DNA of 13,444 bases from SbD1 sp049300095 (lineage in GTDB: Bacteria > Desulfobacterota > Syntrophobacteria > Syntrophobacterales > Syntrophobacteraceae), in NCBI GenBank assembly GCA_049300095.1, contig JBAQYM010000255.1:1-13444 (forward strand), read 5' to 3'. The translations under genes and the position numbers were made by a program. Positions 1 through 7,767 of this stretch are shown here, piece after piece (position 1 is the stretch's first letter; the number at the start of each line of letters is the position of its first letter). The notes beneath the pieces are model-generated. The model ran no database searches and was not told the origin of the DNA. It saw only the letters and a program-made list of their open reading frames with translations.

Positions 1-70
1 GATCAACCCCGCCCCTACGGTTGAACGATCGCGTCAGGTTGCGTTGAATACCGTAGGGGCGGGGTTGATC
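1..70. repeat. Perfect 20-bp inverted repeat, REP/MITE-like
   Basis: Arms at 1-20 and 51-70 are exact reverse complements (the first begins GATCAACCCCGCC) around a 30-bp loop. The left arm starts at the first base of the window, so the element may extend further upstream. GC-rich GTAGGGGCGGGGTT palindromes of this kind are common dispersed repeats in bacterial genomes. There is no T-run, so it is not a convincing intrinsic terminator. Confidence 0.8.
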
Positions 71-78
71 CCCGCCCG

Positions 79-107
79 GACTGCCGGAACGCCAAGGGCT
101 GACCGTC
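79..107 (+). repeat. 29-bp sequence shared with 6638-6666
   Basis: GACTGCCGGA, a five-base variable block, then AAGGGCTGACC. The same arrangement recurs at 6638-6666, and I count 24 of 29 identical positions. This copy lies about 65 bp upstream of the small membrane protein gene at 172. The other lies about 110 bp upstream of hypC. The function is unknown. It could be a dispersed repeat, an RNA element or a regulatory site. Confidence 0.5.
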
Positions 108-171
108 TGGAATGTATTTGGGTTGAATCCGCATCCGGGCTCGACGAGGATGAAGGGAAAACGCGCGCAAC

Positions 172-549
172 ATGAACTGGAAAGCCACAAATCGGCAGAC
201 ACGCCTTTACCTCGTTGCCGCCGTTATTCTGCTCGTGGGTATGGGCAGTGCGATTGCTATTTACCTGACAGCCGAGCCCCCTTCGGGCAGCGCCATGGTT
301 TACGATTTTCACAACTCCAAGAGATATGTACACGCCCTCGAACTCTACGGCGGAAAGATGAATGTGCTGGCGGACCGGTTGTGGCGCTGGTTCGAAGGGT
401 TGTGGCACGGAAGATCACTCGCGTTCACGGTGGGCTGGATTACCATTGTTATATCCACCGGGCTGCTCCTCGTCGCCTATTGCCTGCCGCCCGACCTGGG
501 ACCCGATGCCCGAGGCGAGACAATCGGGGCCGAATCGGCTGAGAAATAG
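172..549 (+). CDS. Small two-helix membrane protein, function unknown
   Basis: A 125-residue protein that I do not recognise. Two hydrophobic segments are visible, at about residues 12-33 and 84-104. Between them is a roughly 50-residue loop rich in aromatic and charged residues, including a WRWF stretch near 71-74. The tail after residue 105 is short, acidic and hydrophilic. The basic N-terminus (R9, R11) suggests both ends face the cytoplasm and the loop faces the periplasm. A purine-rich AAGGGAAAA lies about 15-20 bases before the ATG, so the ribosome-binding site is only fair. An overlapping ORF in another frame (123-542) lacks these membrane features and was taken as a shadow. The downstream gene is 228 bp away, with its own promoter candidate, so this gene is probably monocistronic. 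Confidence 0.6.
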   Translation: MNWKATNRQTRLYLVAAVILLVGMGSAIAIYLTAEPPSGSAMVYDFHNSKRYVHALELYGGKMNVLADRLWRWFEGLWHGRSLAFTVGWITIVISTGLLLVAYCLPPDLGPDARGETIGAESAEK

Positions 550-665
550 CCAACAACCGCGCCGGCCCGGGTCAAATCCATTCCGGGAAAAACGGCATGA
601 GACACGGCCCCGGGATGCGGAACAGAAAATCCTCCCCCTCGGGCGCCGACAAGCGCCGCGCGAGT

Positions 666-699
666 GCGTCCCGATCCTGAGAGCGTCCCGATCCTTGAC
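666..699 (+). repeat. 17-bp tandem duplication overlapping the -35 box
   Basis: GCGTCCCGATCCT occurs at 666-678 and again at 683-695, giving a period of 17 bp. The second copy runs into the TTGACA hexamer at 695-700. A repeat placed directly against a promoter could be a pair of operator half-sites or a simple duplication. The sequence does not decide between them. Confidence 0.6.
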
Positions 700-723
700 A
701 GAACCCCGCTTTCAGAATAGAGT
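695..723 (+). promoter_or_regulatory. Sigma70-type promoter for the AAA+ ATPase gene
   Basis: A perfect -35 hexamer TTGACA (695-700) is followed by a 17-bp spacer and TAGAGT (718-723), which matches four of six bases of TATAAT. Transcription would start near 730, leaving a leader of about 48 nt with GGAG about 8 bases before the ATG at 778. This is the best promoter match I found in the window. Confidence 0.55.
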
Positions 724-777
724 TTCTTTTGTTTTTTCGCGCCATTCCAACTTCTCACCCTCATCCGGAGATCGAAG

Positions 778-2052
778 ATGTACATGGATAAGCCCGCTTC
801 CATCGAACTCGTTGAACTGCTCCTCACCGTCGATATCTTTAACCGCGTTCCGAAACTGGCGGAGGCCGACCTGCCGCCCGACATCAGACAGTGCTACCTC
901 GACCCCGACACGGATAGCGTCAAGCGGCCGGTCCTCGTCACCGAAAGAGACGTCCTCAAGATCTGCGGCCTCGACAACGTCAAGGAGATCGTCAACGGCC
1001 TTCCCTTTCTCGAATGCGACGAGTCGAGCGCGCGGATAAAACTTTCCGATTTCGACGCCGGGGCGAGCTGGTTTGCCAGCCAGGACACTTTCGAGTCGAT
1101 ACGGACAAACCCCGTCCTCGCCCATTACTACCAGAAGTTCGACCCGGATGTGAGCTATCCCGAGGCGCGGGTGGTGAACCAGTCTATCCTGGCCCGCTCC
1201 AAGGGCCTCCACGCGCGGATCGAAAAGCTCTACGGGGAAGAGTCGGAAGACCTGCTCAAGCTCGTAACCATCAAGGTCCCCGACGAGGTCAAAAACCGCC
1301 TCGACGACATGGTGCTGACCCAGGAGCAGACGGATGAGATAGCCAAGGCCGGAAAAGCCCTCGAATACAGGGACTATCTCAGGGAAATCGGCCTTCGCGA
1401 AATCGGAAAGATACTTTTTGTCGGACCTCCCGGCACGGGCAAAACCACGTCGGCCAGGGCGCTTTCCCGGTGGTTCGGGCTCCCGCTGGTCGAAGTGAGG
1501 TTATCCGCGATCATCAGCGCCTTCCTCGGGGAGACCTCGAAGAATATCGACAATGTTTTCATTCTCGCAAAGAAGCTCAACCCCTGCATCCTCTTCATAG
1601 ACGAGTTCGATTTCGTCGCCAAGTCGCGGGCCTCCGACGACCACGGGGCGCTCAAGCGGGCCGTGAACACCCTGCTCAAGGCCATCGACGACATCAGCCT
1701 TATCGAAGACGGCGTGCTGCTCATCGCCGCCACCAACTACCCGCAGCTCCTCGACCACGCCGCCTGGAGGCGATTTGACAAGGTGATGAGCTTTGCCGCG
1801 CCGGATACCGAAATGCGGCGAAAGATCCTGGAAAAAGTCCTCCACAAGGTGGACATCCAGGTTGACCTGGTTGAACTCGCCGAACTGACCGAGGGCTTTA
1901 CGGGCTCGGACATCCGGCTCGTTGTGCGGGAGGCGGTGCTAAACGCCCTGCTCGAGGACAGGAAAGACCTCGACCGGGCTGACTTCATCCGGGCGGTGGA
2001 AGAGTTCGGGCGCAGAAACGCCGATCACCGGCAGGGCAACGGCATGGCATGA
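778..2052 (+). CDS. AAA+ family ATPase with an unassigned N-terminal domain
   Basis: A 424-residue cytosolic ATPase of the classic AAA clade (FtsH/Cdc48-like). The AAA module begins near residue 205. Walker A is GPPGTGKT (216-223) and Walker B is ILFIDEFD (271-278, with D275 and E276). Sensor 1 is N320 in AATN, the arginine-finger region is WRRFD (330-334), and GSDIR (376-380) sits at the sensor 2 position of the small lid domain. FLGE at 249-252 fits a substrate-threading pore loop. All catalytic residues appear intact, so it should hydrolyse ATP. Residues 1-200 match no domain I recognise. They contain charged, helical stretches and probably bind substrate or adaptor. No protease domain or transmembrane segment is present. 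The start is supported by GGAG upstream; an alternative ATG lies two codons downstream. It stands alone with its own promoter, so partners cannot be inferred. Confidence 0.9.
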   Translation: MYMDKPASIELVELLLTVDIFNRVPKLAEADLPPDIRQCYLDPDTDSVKRPVLVTERDVLKICGLDNVKEIVNGLPFLECDESSARIKLSDFDAGASWFASQDTFESIRTNPVLAHYYQKFDPDVSYPEARVVNQSILARSKGLHARIEKLYGEESEDLLKLVTIKVPDEVKNRLDDMVLTQEQTDEIAKAGKALEYRDYLREIGLREIGKILFVGPPGTGKTTSARALSRWFGLPLVEVRLSAIISAFLGETSKNIDNVFILAKKLNPCILFIDEFDFVAKSRASDDHGALKRAVNTLLKAIDDISLIEDGVLLIAATNYPQLLDHAAWRRFDKVMSFAAPDTEMRRKILEKVLHKVDIQVDLVELAELTEGFTGSDIRLVVREAVLNALLEDRKDLDRADFIRAVEEFGRRNADHRQGNGMA

Positions 2053-2186
2053 GGGTTTGCGGGTTTTTCCCTTCGGGGGTCGACCCCAGCCTTGCACGGC
2101 TGACACGCCCGGCTAAGCACAACTTCTCATGAATCGATTACATATTTACGGCGCCTGAACCAGAGGACCAATGACCCCTCCGCGTC
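2053..2186. other. Gene-free spacer with two short palindromes
   Basis: GGGGTCGACCCC (2076-2087) is a perfect 12-bp palindrome. It is followed by a small hairpin AGCC/GGCT (2088-2101). They may mark the end of the ATPase transcript, but no T-run follows, so a terminator is not demonstrated. Nothing else is evident up to the repeat that starts at 2187. Confidence 0.35.
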
Positions 2187-2284
2187 CTTGGTGCTCTTGG
2201 TGCGCTTCGTGCCCTTCGTGTCCTTCGTGCCCTTCATGGTAAAAGCTGAAATACTCAGCCACGAAGAACACGAAGCGCACGAAG
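2187..2284. repeat. Hairpin of 9-bp tandem units (CTTCGTGCC family)
   Basis: Six consecutive 9-bp units related to CTTCGTGCC run from 2187 to 2240 (CTTGGTGCT, CTTGGTGCG, CTTCGTGCC, CTTCGTGTC, CTTCGTGCC, CTTCATGGT). The segment 2259-2284 (CCACGAAGAACACGAAG...) is their near-complement, with 23 of 26 positions pairing against 2205-2230. Because the unit is a multiple of three, both strands give repetitive pseudo-peptides (HEGHEGHE) that can be mis-called as genes. Such CACGAAG arrays are known as dispersed intergenic repeats in Desulfobacterota and other environmental genomes. Confidence 0.75.
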
Positions 2285-3071
2285 ATGAAATTCGGGTAAC
2301 GATTCGCAACGGTATCTGTGAAAATGAGCGCCAACGGCGGGCAATGATCTCCAGCCTGCCGGCGAATGATCTCCTCACCCGCTGGAAAGAACACCGATCC
2401 TGTATTCCCGCGAGTATGCCAAATAAGGCACAAAGCCTACAAGTCCAGTAAAACATCTATTATAAATGCTTTTTCTTAACATTATTCACCTAGTGTCCCT
2501 AATGAAGGTGCACTGTATGCCTGTTCCAGCCGGATAATTCACCAAAACTGCTAGGATGCCGCCGTACGTATGTATATACAAAAGGAAATCGGCGATATGC
2601 GTACCGAAATTGCCGCTTAATGCCGCCGGTCTGTCAGCAACCGGGACCAAATCTGCAAATACGGGTGGAAACGACAGACCGGGAAAAAGGAGGCGGGTTC
2701 GAATGCGGGCGAGCCGGCCCTGGATGCGCGCGGGGGTGTTGCGGTGCGTCGCGCGGCGGAGTCCGGAGCAGGAAAAGGACGGACGGACGAGGAAATAAGC
2801 GATCCCATTCGACCGGAAAGTCCATGGTAAATGCCCACTTTTCCACCGGATATAAGTGAAAGTGCGCACAAGTAAATATTTGGTCCGGATCGTTGTGCCA
2901 TTTTCATTTGACCGCCGGACTGATGCGCCAATGCCCGCGCATAGATCGTTATACTACGCAAAAGGTATAGATAGCGCCGGTAGACGAACTTGACGATGAG
3001 CGACGGCAACGAAAAGCCCTGACACGCCTCGCGTCCGCATTGTGAAATGTGCTACAAACTAATCGCGCACT
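2285..3071. other. Long gene-free region, possibly a degenerate insertion
   Basis: I find no convincing gene in about 790 bp. Short ORFs on both strands (for example 2556-2798 and 2617-3009) have no recognisable domains, overlap one another and lack good ribosome-binding sites. Composition is uneven: AT-rich near 2440-2480, very GC-rich at about 2690-2780, AT-rich again after 2860. That patchiness fits a mosaic of old insertions or a decayed mobile element, but I cannot name a family. A 10-bp stem inside it is listed separately. Confidence 0.4.
2626..2682. other. Unexplained 10-bp stem with a 37-nt loop
   Basis: CCGGTCTGTC (2626-2635) is perfectly complementary to GACAGACCGG (2673-2682). The enclosed 37 nt contain CCGGGACC and ACGGGTGG, which could form further pairs. 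It does not match a riboswitch class I know, and it lies about 520 bp upstream of the hydrogenase start. It could be a structured RNA or the remnant of an inverted repeat. Confidence 0.35.
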
Positions 3072-3100
3072 TTGTGCCGGATTTGCACTATATGCATAAT
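3072..3100 (+). promoter_or_regulatory. Candidate sigma70 promoter for the hydrogenase operon
   Basis: TTGTGC (3072-3077), a 17-bp spacer and CATAAT (3095-3100, five of six matches to TATAAT) lie in the AT-rich block before the hydrogenase genes. An overlapping alternative is TTGCAC (3083-3088) with TATATT (3104-3109), but its 15-bp spacer is short. I looked for a sigma54 -24/-12 GG...GC pair with correct spacing and saw none. The implied leader is about 100 nt. Confidence 0.4.
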
Positions 3101-3205
3101 AATTATATTGCATTCTCTTTCCACTTCATCTAATAGTTTTTTAAATTTTTGCAGCGTTGTCCTTCCCACGTAAGTTTCGCAAATGCCGACGGCTAGGAGG
3201 AACAC

Positions 3206-4144
3206 ATGAGTCAAGGAAAAGGTCTGGAAGAAAGGTTGGAAAGGAAGGGAATCTCACGAAGAGATTTCATGAAGTACTGTACTTTTCTCACGGCAACAAT
3301 GGGACTTTCATCCTCATATATCTCCAAGGTGGCCCACGCGCTGGCCAACGCTCCCCGTCCTCCCGTCGTATGGATTGCCCTTGCCGAATGCACCGGCTGC
3401 GCCGAGAGCGCCCTTCGCACCATGTATCCCTGGATCGACGAGCTGGTGCTGGAAACCATCTCGCTCGACTACCACGAAACGATCATGGCCGCATCGGGCG
3501 AAGCCGCCGAAAAATCGCTCCACGACACCATCACCAAGAACAAGGGCAAATACATCTGCATCGTCGACGGCGCCATTCCAACCGCCAAGGACGGAATGTA
3601 CGGCACGGTCGGAGGCAAGACGATGCTGGCGCTGGCCAAGGAAGTGGTCCCCAACGCCCTGGCGACCATCTGCATCGGGACCTGCGCCTCTTACGGCGGG
3701 CTTCCGGCGGCCGCCCCGAACCCGACCGGCGCAAAGAGCGTGAGCGAAGCCCTTGGCGTAAAGACCCTGAATATCCCCGGCTGTCCTCCCAACCCGATCA
3801 ACCTGGTGGGAACGATCGTGAATTACCTGCTCTTCGGAAAACTCCCCGATCTCGACGACAAGGGGCGTCCCCTTTTCGCCTTCGGCAAGACCATCCACGA
3901 CCAGTGCCCGAGGCGCTCGCACTTTGAAAACGGCGAGTTCGTGACCTCGTTCGGTTCCGCCGAGGCCAAGAAGGGTTTCTGCCTCTACCAGGTCGGATGC
4001 AAGGGCCCGGAAACCTACAACAACTGCCCCGCCGTCAAGTTCAACGACGGCGCGAGCTGGCCCGTTCAGGCGGGGCATCCGTGCATCGGGTGCAGCGAGC
4101 CTAATTTCTGGGACAAGTTCACGCCCTTCTACAAGTCTTCCTGA
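3206..4144 (+). CDS. hynB: Periplasmic [NiFe] hydrogenase small subunit (Tat-exported)
   Basis: A 312-residue electron-transfer subunit of a group 1 uptake-type hydrogenase. It passes electrons between the NiFe site and periplasmic carriers such as c-type cytochromes. A Tat signal (SRRDFMK, 17-23) precedes a hydrophobic stretch, and cleavage is likely near residue 48. Proximal [4Fe-4S] ligands are C62, C65, C160 and C193 (in ECTGC, GTCASYGG and PGCPPNP). Distal ligands are H231, C234, C259 and C265. Medial-cluster ligands are C274, C293 and C296. P286 in WPVQAGHPC sits where standard enzymes carry proline rather than a fourth cysteine, which implies a [3Fe-4S] medial cluster. There is no C-terminal membrane anchor, so the heterodimer should be soluble. 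AGGAGG (3195-3200) lies five bases before the ATG. The large-subunit gene follows after 71 bp. The name hysB would apply only if it groups with NiFeSe enzymes. Confidence 0.95.
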   Translation: MSQGKGLEERLERKGISRRDFMKYCTFLTATMGLSSSYISKVAHALANAPRPPVVWIALAECTGCAESALRTMYPWIDELVLETISLDYHETIMAASGEAAEKSLHDTITKNKGKYICIVDGAIPTAKDGMYGTVGGKTMLALAKEVVPNALATICIGTCASYGGLPAAAPNPTGAKSVSEALGVKTLNIPGCPPNPINLVGTIVNYLLFGKLPDLDDKGRPLFAFGKTIHDQCPRRSHFENGEFVTSFGSAEAKKGFCLYQVGCKGPETYNNCPAVKFNDGASWPVQAGHPCIGCSEPNFWDKFTPFYKSS

Positions 4145-4215
4145 TGGCTGCCGCGGTTTTGCGCAAGAGGGAAGCCTTTAATCGGTCGGATGTTTTCATA
4201 TAAGGAGAAGCAGTT

Positions 4216-5859
<1,644 letters not shown>

Positions 5860-5882
5860 CGGAAAATTTTTGGATACATTCA

Positions 5883-5919
5883 GGGAATCCGGTCTCTTGC
5901 GGACCGGGTTCCCTTTTTT
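5883..5919 (+). terminator. Rho-independent terminator after hynA
   Basis: GGGAATCCGGTC (5883-5894) pairs with GACCGGGTTCCC (5902-5913) over 12 bp with one G-T wobble, around a 7-nt loop. Six T residues (5914-5919) follow at once. It lies 23 bp after the large-subunit stop and separates the structural genes from the maturation genes. Confidence 0.9.
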
Positions 5920-5932
5920 GTGCGGGTTGGAT

Positions 5933-6019
5933 GTAGGTTGGGTTAAGCGGTAGCGAAACCCAACATTTTTACGGACTCGGCGTGCTTGTTGGGTTTCGCT
6001 ACCGCTTAACCCAACCTAC
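5933..6019. repeat. Perfect 33-bp inverted repeat, MITE-like
   Basis: Arms at 5933-5965 (begins GTAGGTTGGGTTAAGCGG) and 5987-6019 are exact reverse complements around a 21-bp loop. Perfect identity over 33 bp suggests recent movement or strong selection for the fold. GTAGGTTGGGTT palindromes are widespread dispersed repeats. No coding capacity is present. It lies between the terminator and the protease gene. Confidence 0.85.
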
Positions 6020-6024
6020 GGCTT

Positions 6025-6058
6025 CATCCAACATCTAATATTCAACATCCAACATCTG
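6025..6058. repeat. CAACATC short direct repeats
   Basis: CAACATC occurs three times, at 6029-6035, 6043-6049 and 6050-6056, with spacings of 14 and 7 bp. It directly adjoins the 33-bp inverted repeat and ends about 20 bp before the hybD-like start codon. It looks like a fragment of a common heptad-based intergenic repeat and could place itself in the leader of the protease mRNA. Confidence 0.5.
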
Positions 6059-6078
6059 CCAACGGAAAGGTGGAGGGA

Positions 6079-6594
6079 ATGTCCGAGAAGCGCATACTGG
6101 TCCTGGGGGTCGGAAACATCTTGCTGGGCGATGAAGGCGCCGGGGTCCGGGTAATCGAGAAGCTCGAGGACGAATACATTTTTTCGGAAAACGTCGAACT
6201 CTGCGACGGCGGGACCCTGGGCCTGATGCTGCTCGACCGCATAACACGGGCCAACTCCGTTATTTTGGTGGATATCGTGCGGGCGGAGGGCGCCCCGGGG
6301 ACCATCTACAGGATCCGCGGCGACGACCTGCCCAAGAAGATCCCGTACAAGAGCTCGCTGCATGAGCTCAACATCGTCGAGACCCTGATCTACGCCGAAG
6401 AGCTCGGGAACCGCCCCGAAACGGTGGTGCTCGGAGTGGAACCGGGTGACTGGACCTCGTGGAGCACCGGTCTGACGGACCCCGTCCGCGCCCGGATGGA
6501 GGATATAGTGGCGGCCGTCTTGGATGAGGTCGACAAAGCCGGGGGGTCCTGGCAAAAAAGGGAACAGCCCCTGCCCAACAAGCGGGTGGTGTGA
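6079..6594 (+). CDS. hybD: Hydrogenase maturation endopeptidase (HyaD/HybD family)
   Basis: A 171-residue nickel-dependent protease that removes the C-terminal peptide of the hydrogenase large subunit once nickel is inserted. The N-terminal LVLGVGNILLGDEGAGV (about 7-23) is the family signature. The expected nickel-sensing ligands are present: E19 in GDEG, D65 in LVDIV and H95 in SSLHE, corresponding to E16, D62 and H93 of E. coli HybD. Length is normal for the family. The frame is open from a GTG at 6070, but that leaves no room for a ribosome-binding site. The ATG at 6079 has AAAGGTGG upstream and starts at the usual family position. The likely substrate is the large subunit just upstream, whose 15-residue tail follows H532. 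hypC follows after 183 bp. Confidence 0.93.
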   Translation: MSEKRILVLGVGNILLGDEGAGVRVIEKLEDEYIFSENVELCDGGTLGLMLLDRITRANSVILVDIVRAEGAPGTIYRIRGDDLPKKIPYKSSLHELNIVETLIYAEELGNRPETVVLGVEPGDWTSWSTGLTDPVRARMEDIVAAVLDEVDKAGGSWQKREQPLPNKRVV

Positions 6595-6637
6595 ACGAGG
6601 GGCTTTTGCCGGAATAAGGAGTTTTTGAAAACATCCC

Positions 6638-6666
6638 GACTGCCGGATGGGTAAGGGCTGACCATC
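6638..6666 (+). repeat. Second copy of the 29-bp GACTGCCGGA...AAGGGCTGACC element
   Basis: This copy matches 79-107 at 24 of 29 positions. Here the variable block lets GGATGG (6646-6651) pair with CCATCC around an 11-nt loop, a 6-bp stem that the other copy lacks. It sits in the spacer between the protease gene and hypC and may be part of the hypC leader. Confidence 0.5.
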
Positions 6667-6777
6667 CCCCACGTGCCTGGTATGATTCCGCGCACGGGAA
6701 GGGAACCGCAGTTGCGGCGGCAGCCCGTCAATTGTCGCGCCCTGCCTCAAGGGGCGTATACGAGAGGAAAGATAGCA

Positions 6778-7020
6778 ATGTGTCTGGCCATTCCAGGGGA
6801 AATAGTCGAAATCCAGGATGATGTGGCGACGGTTCGCATTGGTGAAGCGCTGAGGAAGGCATCCCTCATGCTGCTGCCCGACGGGGCCGAGCTGGGCGAC
6901 TACGTGATCGTTCACGCCGGGTTCGCCCTCAACAAACTCGACCCCGATGAGGCCCAGGAGTCGTTGCGCCTCCTGCGGGAACTGGCCGCGTGCGCCCCGG
7001 ATGATGAAGGAGCCGCATGA
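6778..7020 (+). CDS. hypC: [NiFe] hydrogenase assembly chaperone HypC
   Basis: An 80-residue chaperone that, with HypD, carries the Fe(CN)2CO unit and delivers it to the hydrogenase large-subunit precursor. The family signature MCLAIPGEI starts at residue 1, with the essential C2. VHAGFAL (45-51) matches the conserved VHVGFA motif, with H46. Length is typical. The open frame extends upstream to 6673, but the true start is the ATG at 6778, because C2 must follow the initiator Met. AGAGGAAA (6763-6770) lies seven bases ahead. The stop overlaps the next start in ATGA, so translation is probably coupled. hypA, B, D, E and F are absent from the window and must lie elsewhere. Confidence 0.95.
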   Translation: MCLAIPGEIVEIQDDVATVRIGEALRKASLMLLPDGAELGDYVIVHAGFALNKLDPDEAQESLRLLRELAACAPDDEGAA

Positions 7021-7568
7021 AAAAGATAATCGTCTCCGTCCTCGGGCATGACCGCCCCGGCATCATAGCCGCGGTCTCCGATGTGCTCTTCAGGACCGGG
7101 TGCAACATCGAGGACGTGAGCCAGACCATTTTGCAAACCGAGTTTGCGGGCGTTTTCATCGCCTCGATACCCGACGCGCTCGATGCCCCGGACCTGCTCG
7201 AACGCCTCCGCGAAAGGCTCGACCCGATGGGGCTCGATGTGCTCCTTCGCAAAATGGACCCCGCGGGCGTCTGGGAAGCCCCACCAAGCGAGCCGTTCGT
7301 GATCACCACGCTCGGTCCTGACCGCCTGGGGCTGGTTGCGGGCGTAACCGAGCTCCTGGCCCGCTTCGGCATCAACATCTCGAATCTCAAGGCCGTCTTC
7401 CGGGGCGGGGTCGATCCGCGCGCAAACACCATGATCTACGAGGTGGACATCCCCGCCGCGCTCGACCAGAACCTTTTCCGCGAGGCCCTCTACGAACGCG
7501 GCCGCGAGCTGGGCCTCGACATCAGCCTCCAGCACAGGGACATTTTCGAGGCCATCCACCGGGTTTAG
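7017..7568 (+). CDS. Double ACT-domain protein (GcvR/UPF0237-like)
   Basis: A 183-residue cytosolic protein made of two ACT domains, at about residues 3-78 and 94-170. Both halves repeat the same pattern: VSVLGHDRPGIIAAVSDVL then GCNIEDVSQ in the first; ITTLGPDRLGLVAGVTELL then GINISNLKAV in the second. ACT domains usually bind amino acids or related small ligands and regulate enzymes or transcription. Double-ACT proteins include GcvR. No DNA-binding or catalytic domain is fused, so it is presumably a regulatory partner. It overlaps hypC by 4 bp (ATGA), with AAGGAG at 7007-7012. The UPF0210 gene follows after 199 bp. ACT (UPF0237) and UPF0210 genes are neighbours in other bacteria, so that partnership is more plausible than a hydrogenase role. 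Confidence 0.85.
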   Translation: MKKIIVSVLGHDRPGIIAAVSDVLFRTGCNIEDVSQTILQTEFAGVFIASIPDALDAPDLLERLRERLDPMGLDVLLRKMDPAGVWEAPPSEPFVITTLGPDRLGLVAGVTELLARFGINISNLKAVFRGGVDPRANTMIYEVDIPAALDQNLFREALYERGRELGLDISLQHRDIFEAIHRV

Positions 7569-7577
7569 CAGCGGCCG

Positions 7578-7723
7578 TTCACCGCAGAGGCGCGGAGACG
7601 CTGAGAAAACGCAGAGAACTGAAGCATGAGGATGGACAACAGAGGATAGCGATCTTTTCCCCAATCCGCCCTCTATCCTCCGTCCCCTGCGCTTTCTCTG
7701 CGCCTCCGCGCCTCCGCGGTGAA
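7578..7723. repeat. Imperfect 35-bp inverted repeat (CACCGCAGAGGCGCGGAG family)
   Basis: TTCACCGCAGAGGCGCGGAG... (7578-7612) pairs with 7689-7723, with 31 of 35 positions complementary. Inner segments GAGGATAG and CTATCCTC add a second stem. This is a dispersed intergenic repeat type seen in many environmental genomes. It fills most of the space between the ACT gene and the UPF0210 gene and could act as an attenuating hairpin, but it has no T-run. Confidence 0.75.
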
Positions 7724-7767
7724 CCATTACGTTCAACTCACTAATCCACCACACCCCGGGACAACCC

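Noticed and set aside
2146..2456. Small proteins with HEGHEGHEA-type repeats
   Set aside because: They are translations of the 9-bp-unit DNA hairpin, open in several frames on both strands, as expected of a non-coding repeat.
3060..3115. Sigma54 promoter before the hydrogenase genes
   Set aside because: No GG and GC pair with the required 10-bp spacing was found. A sigma70-like match fits better.
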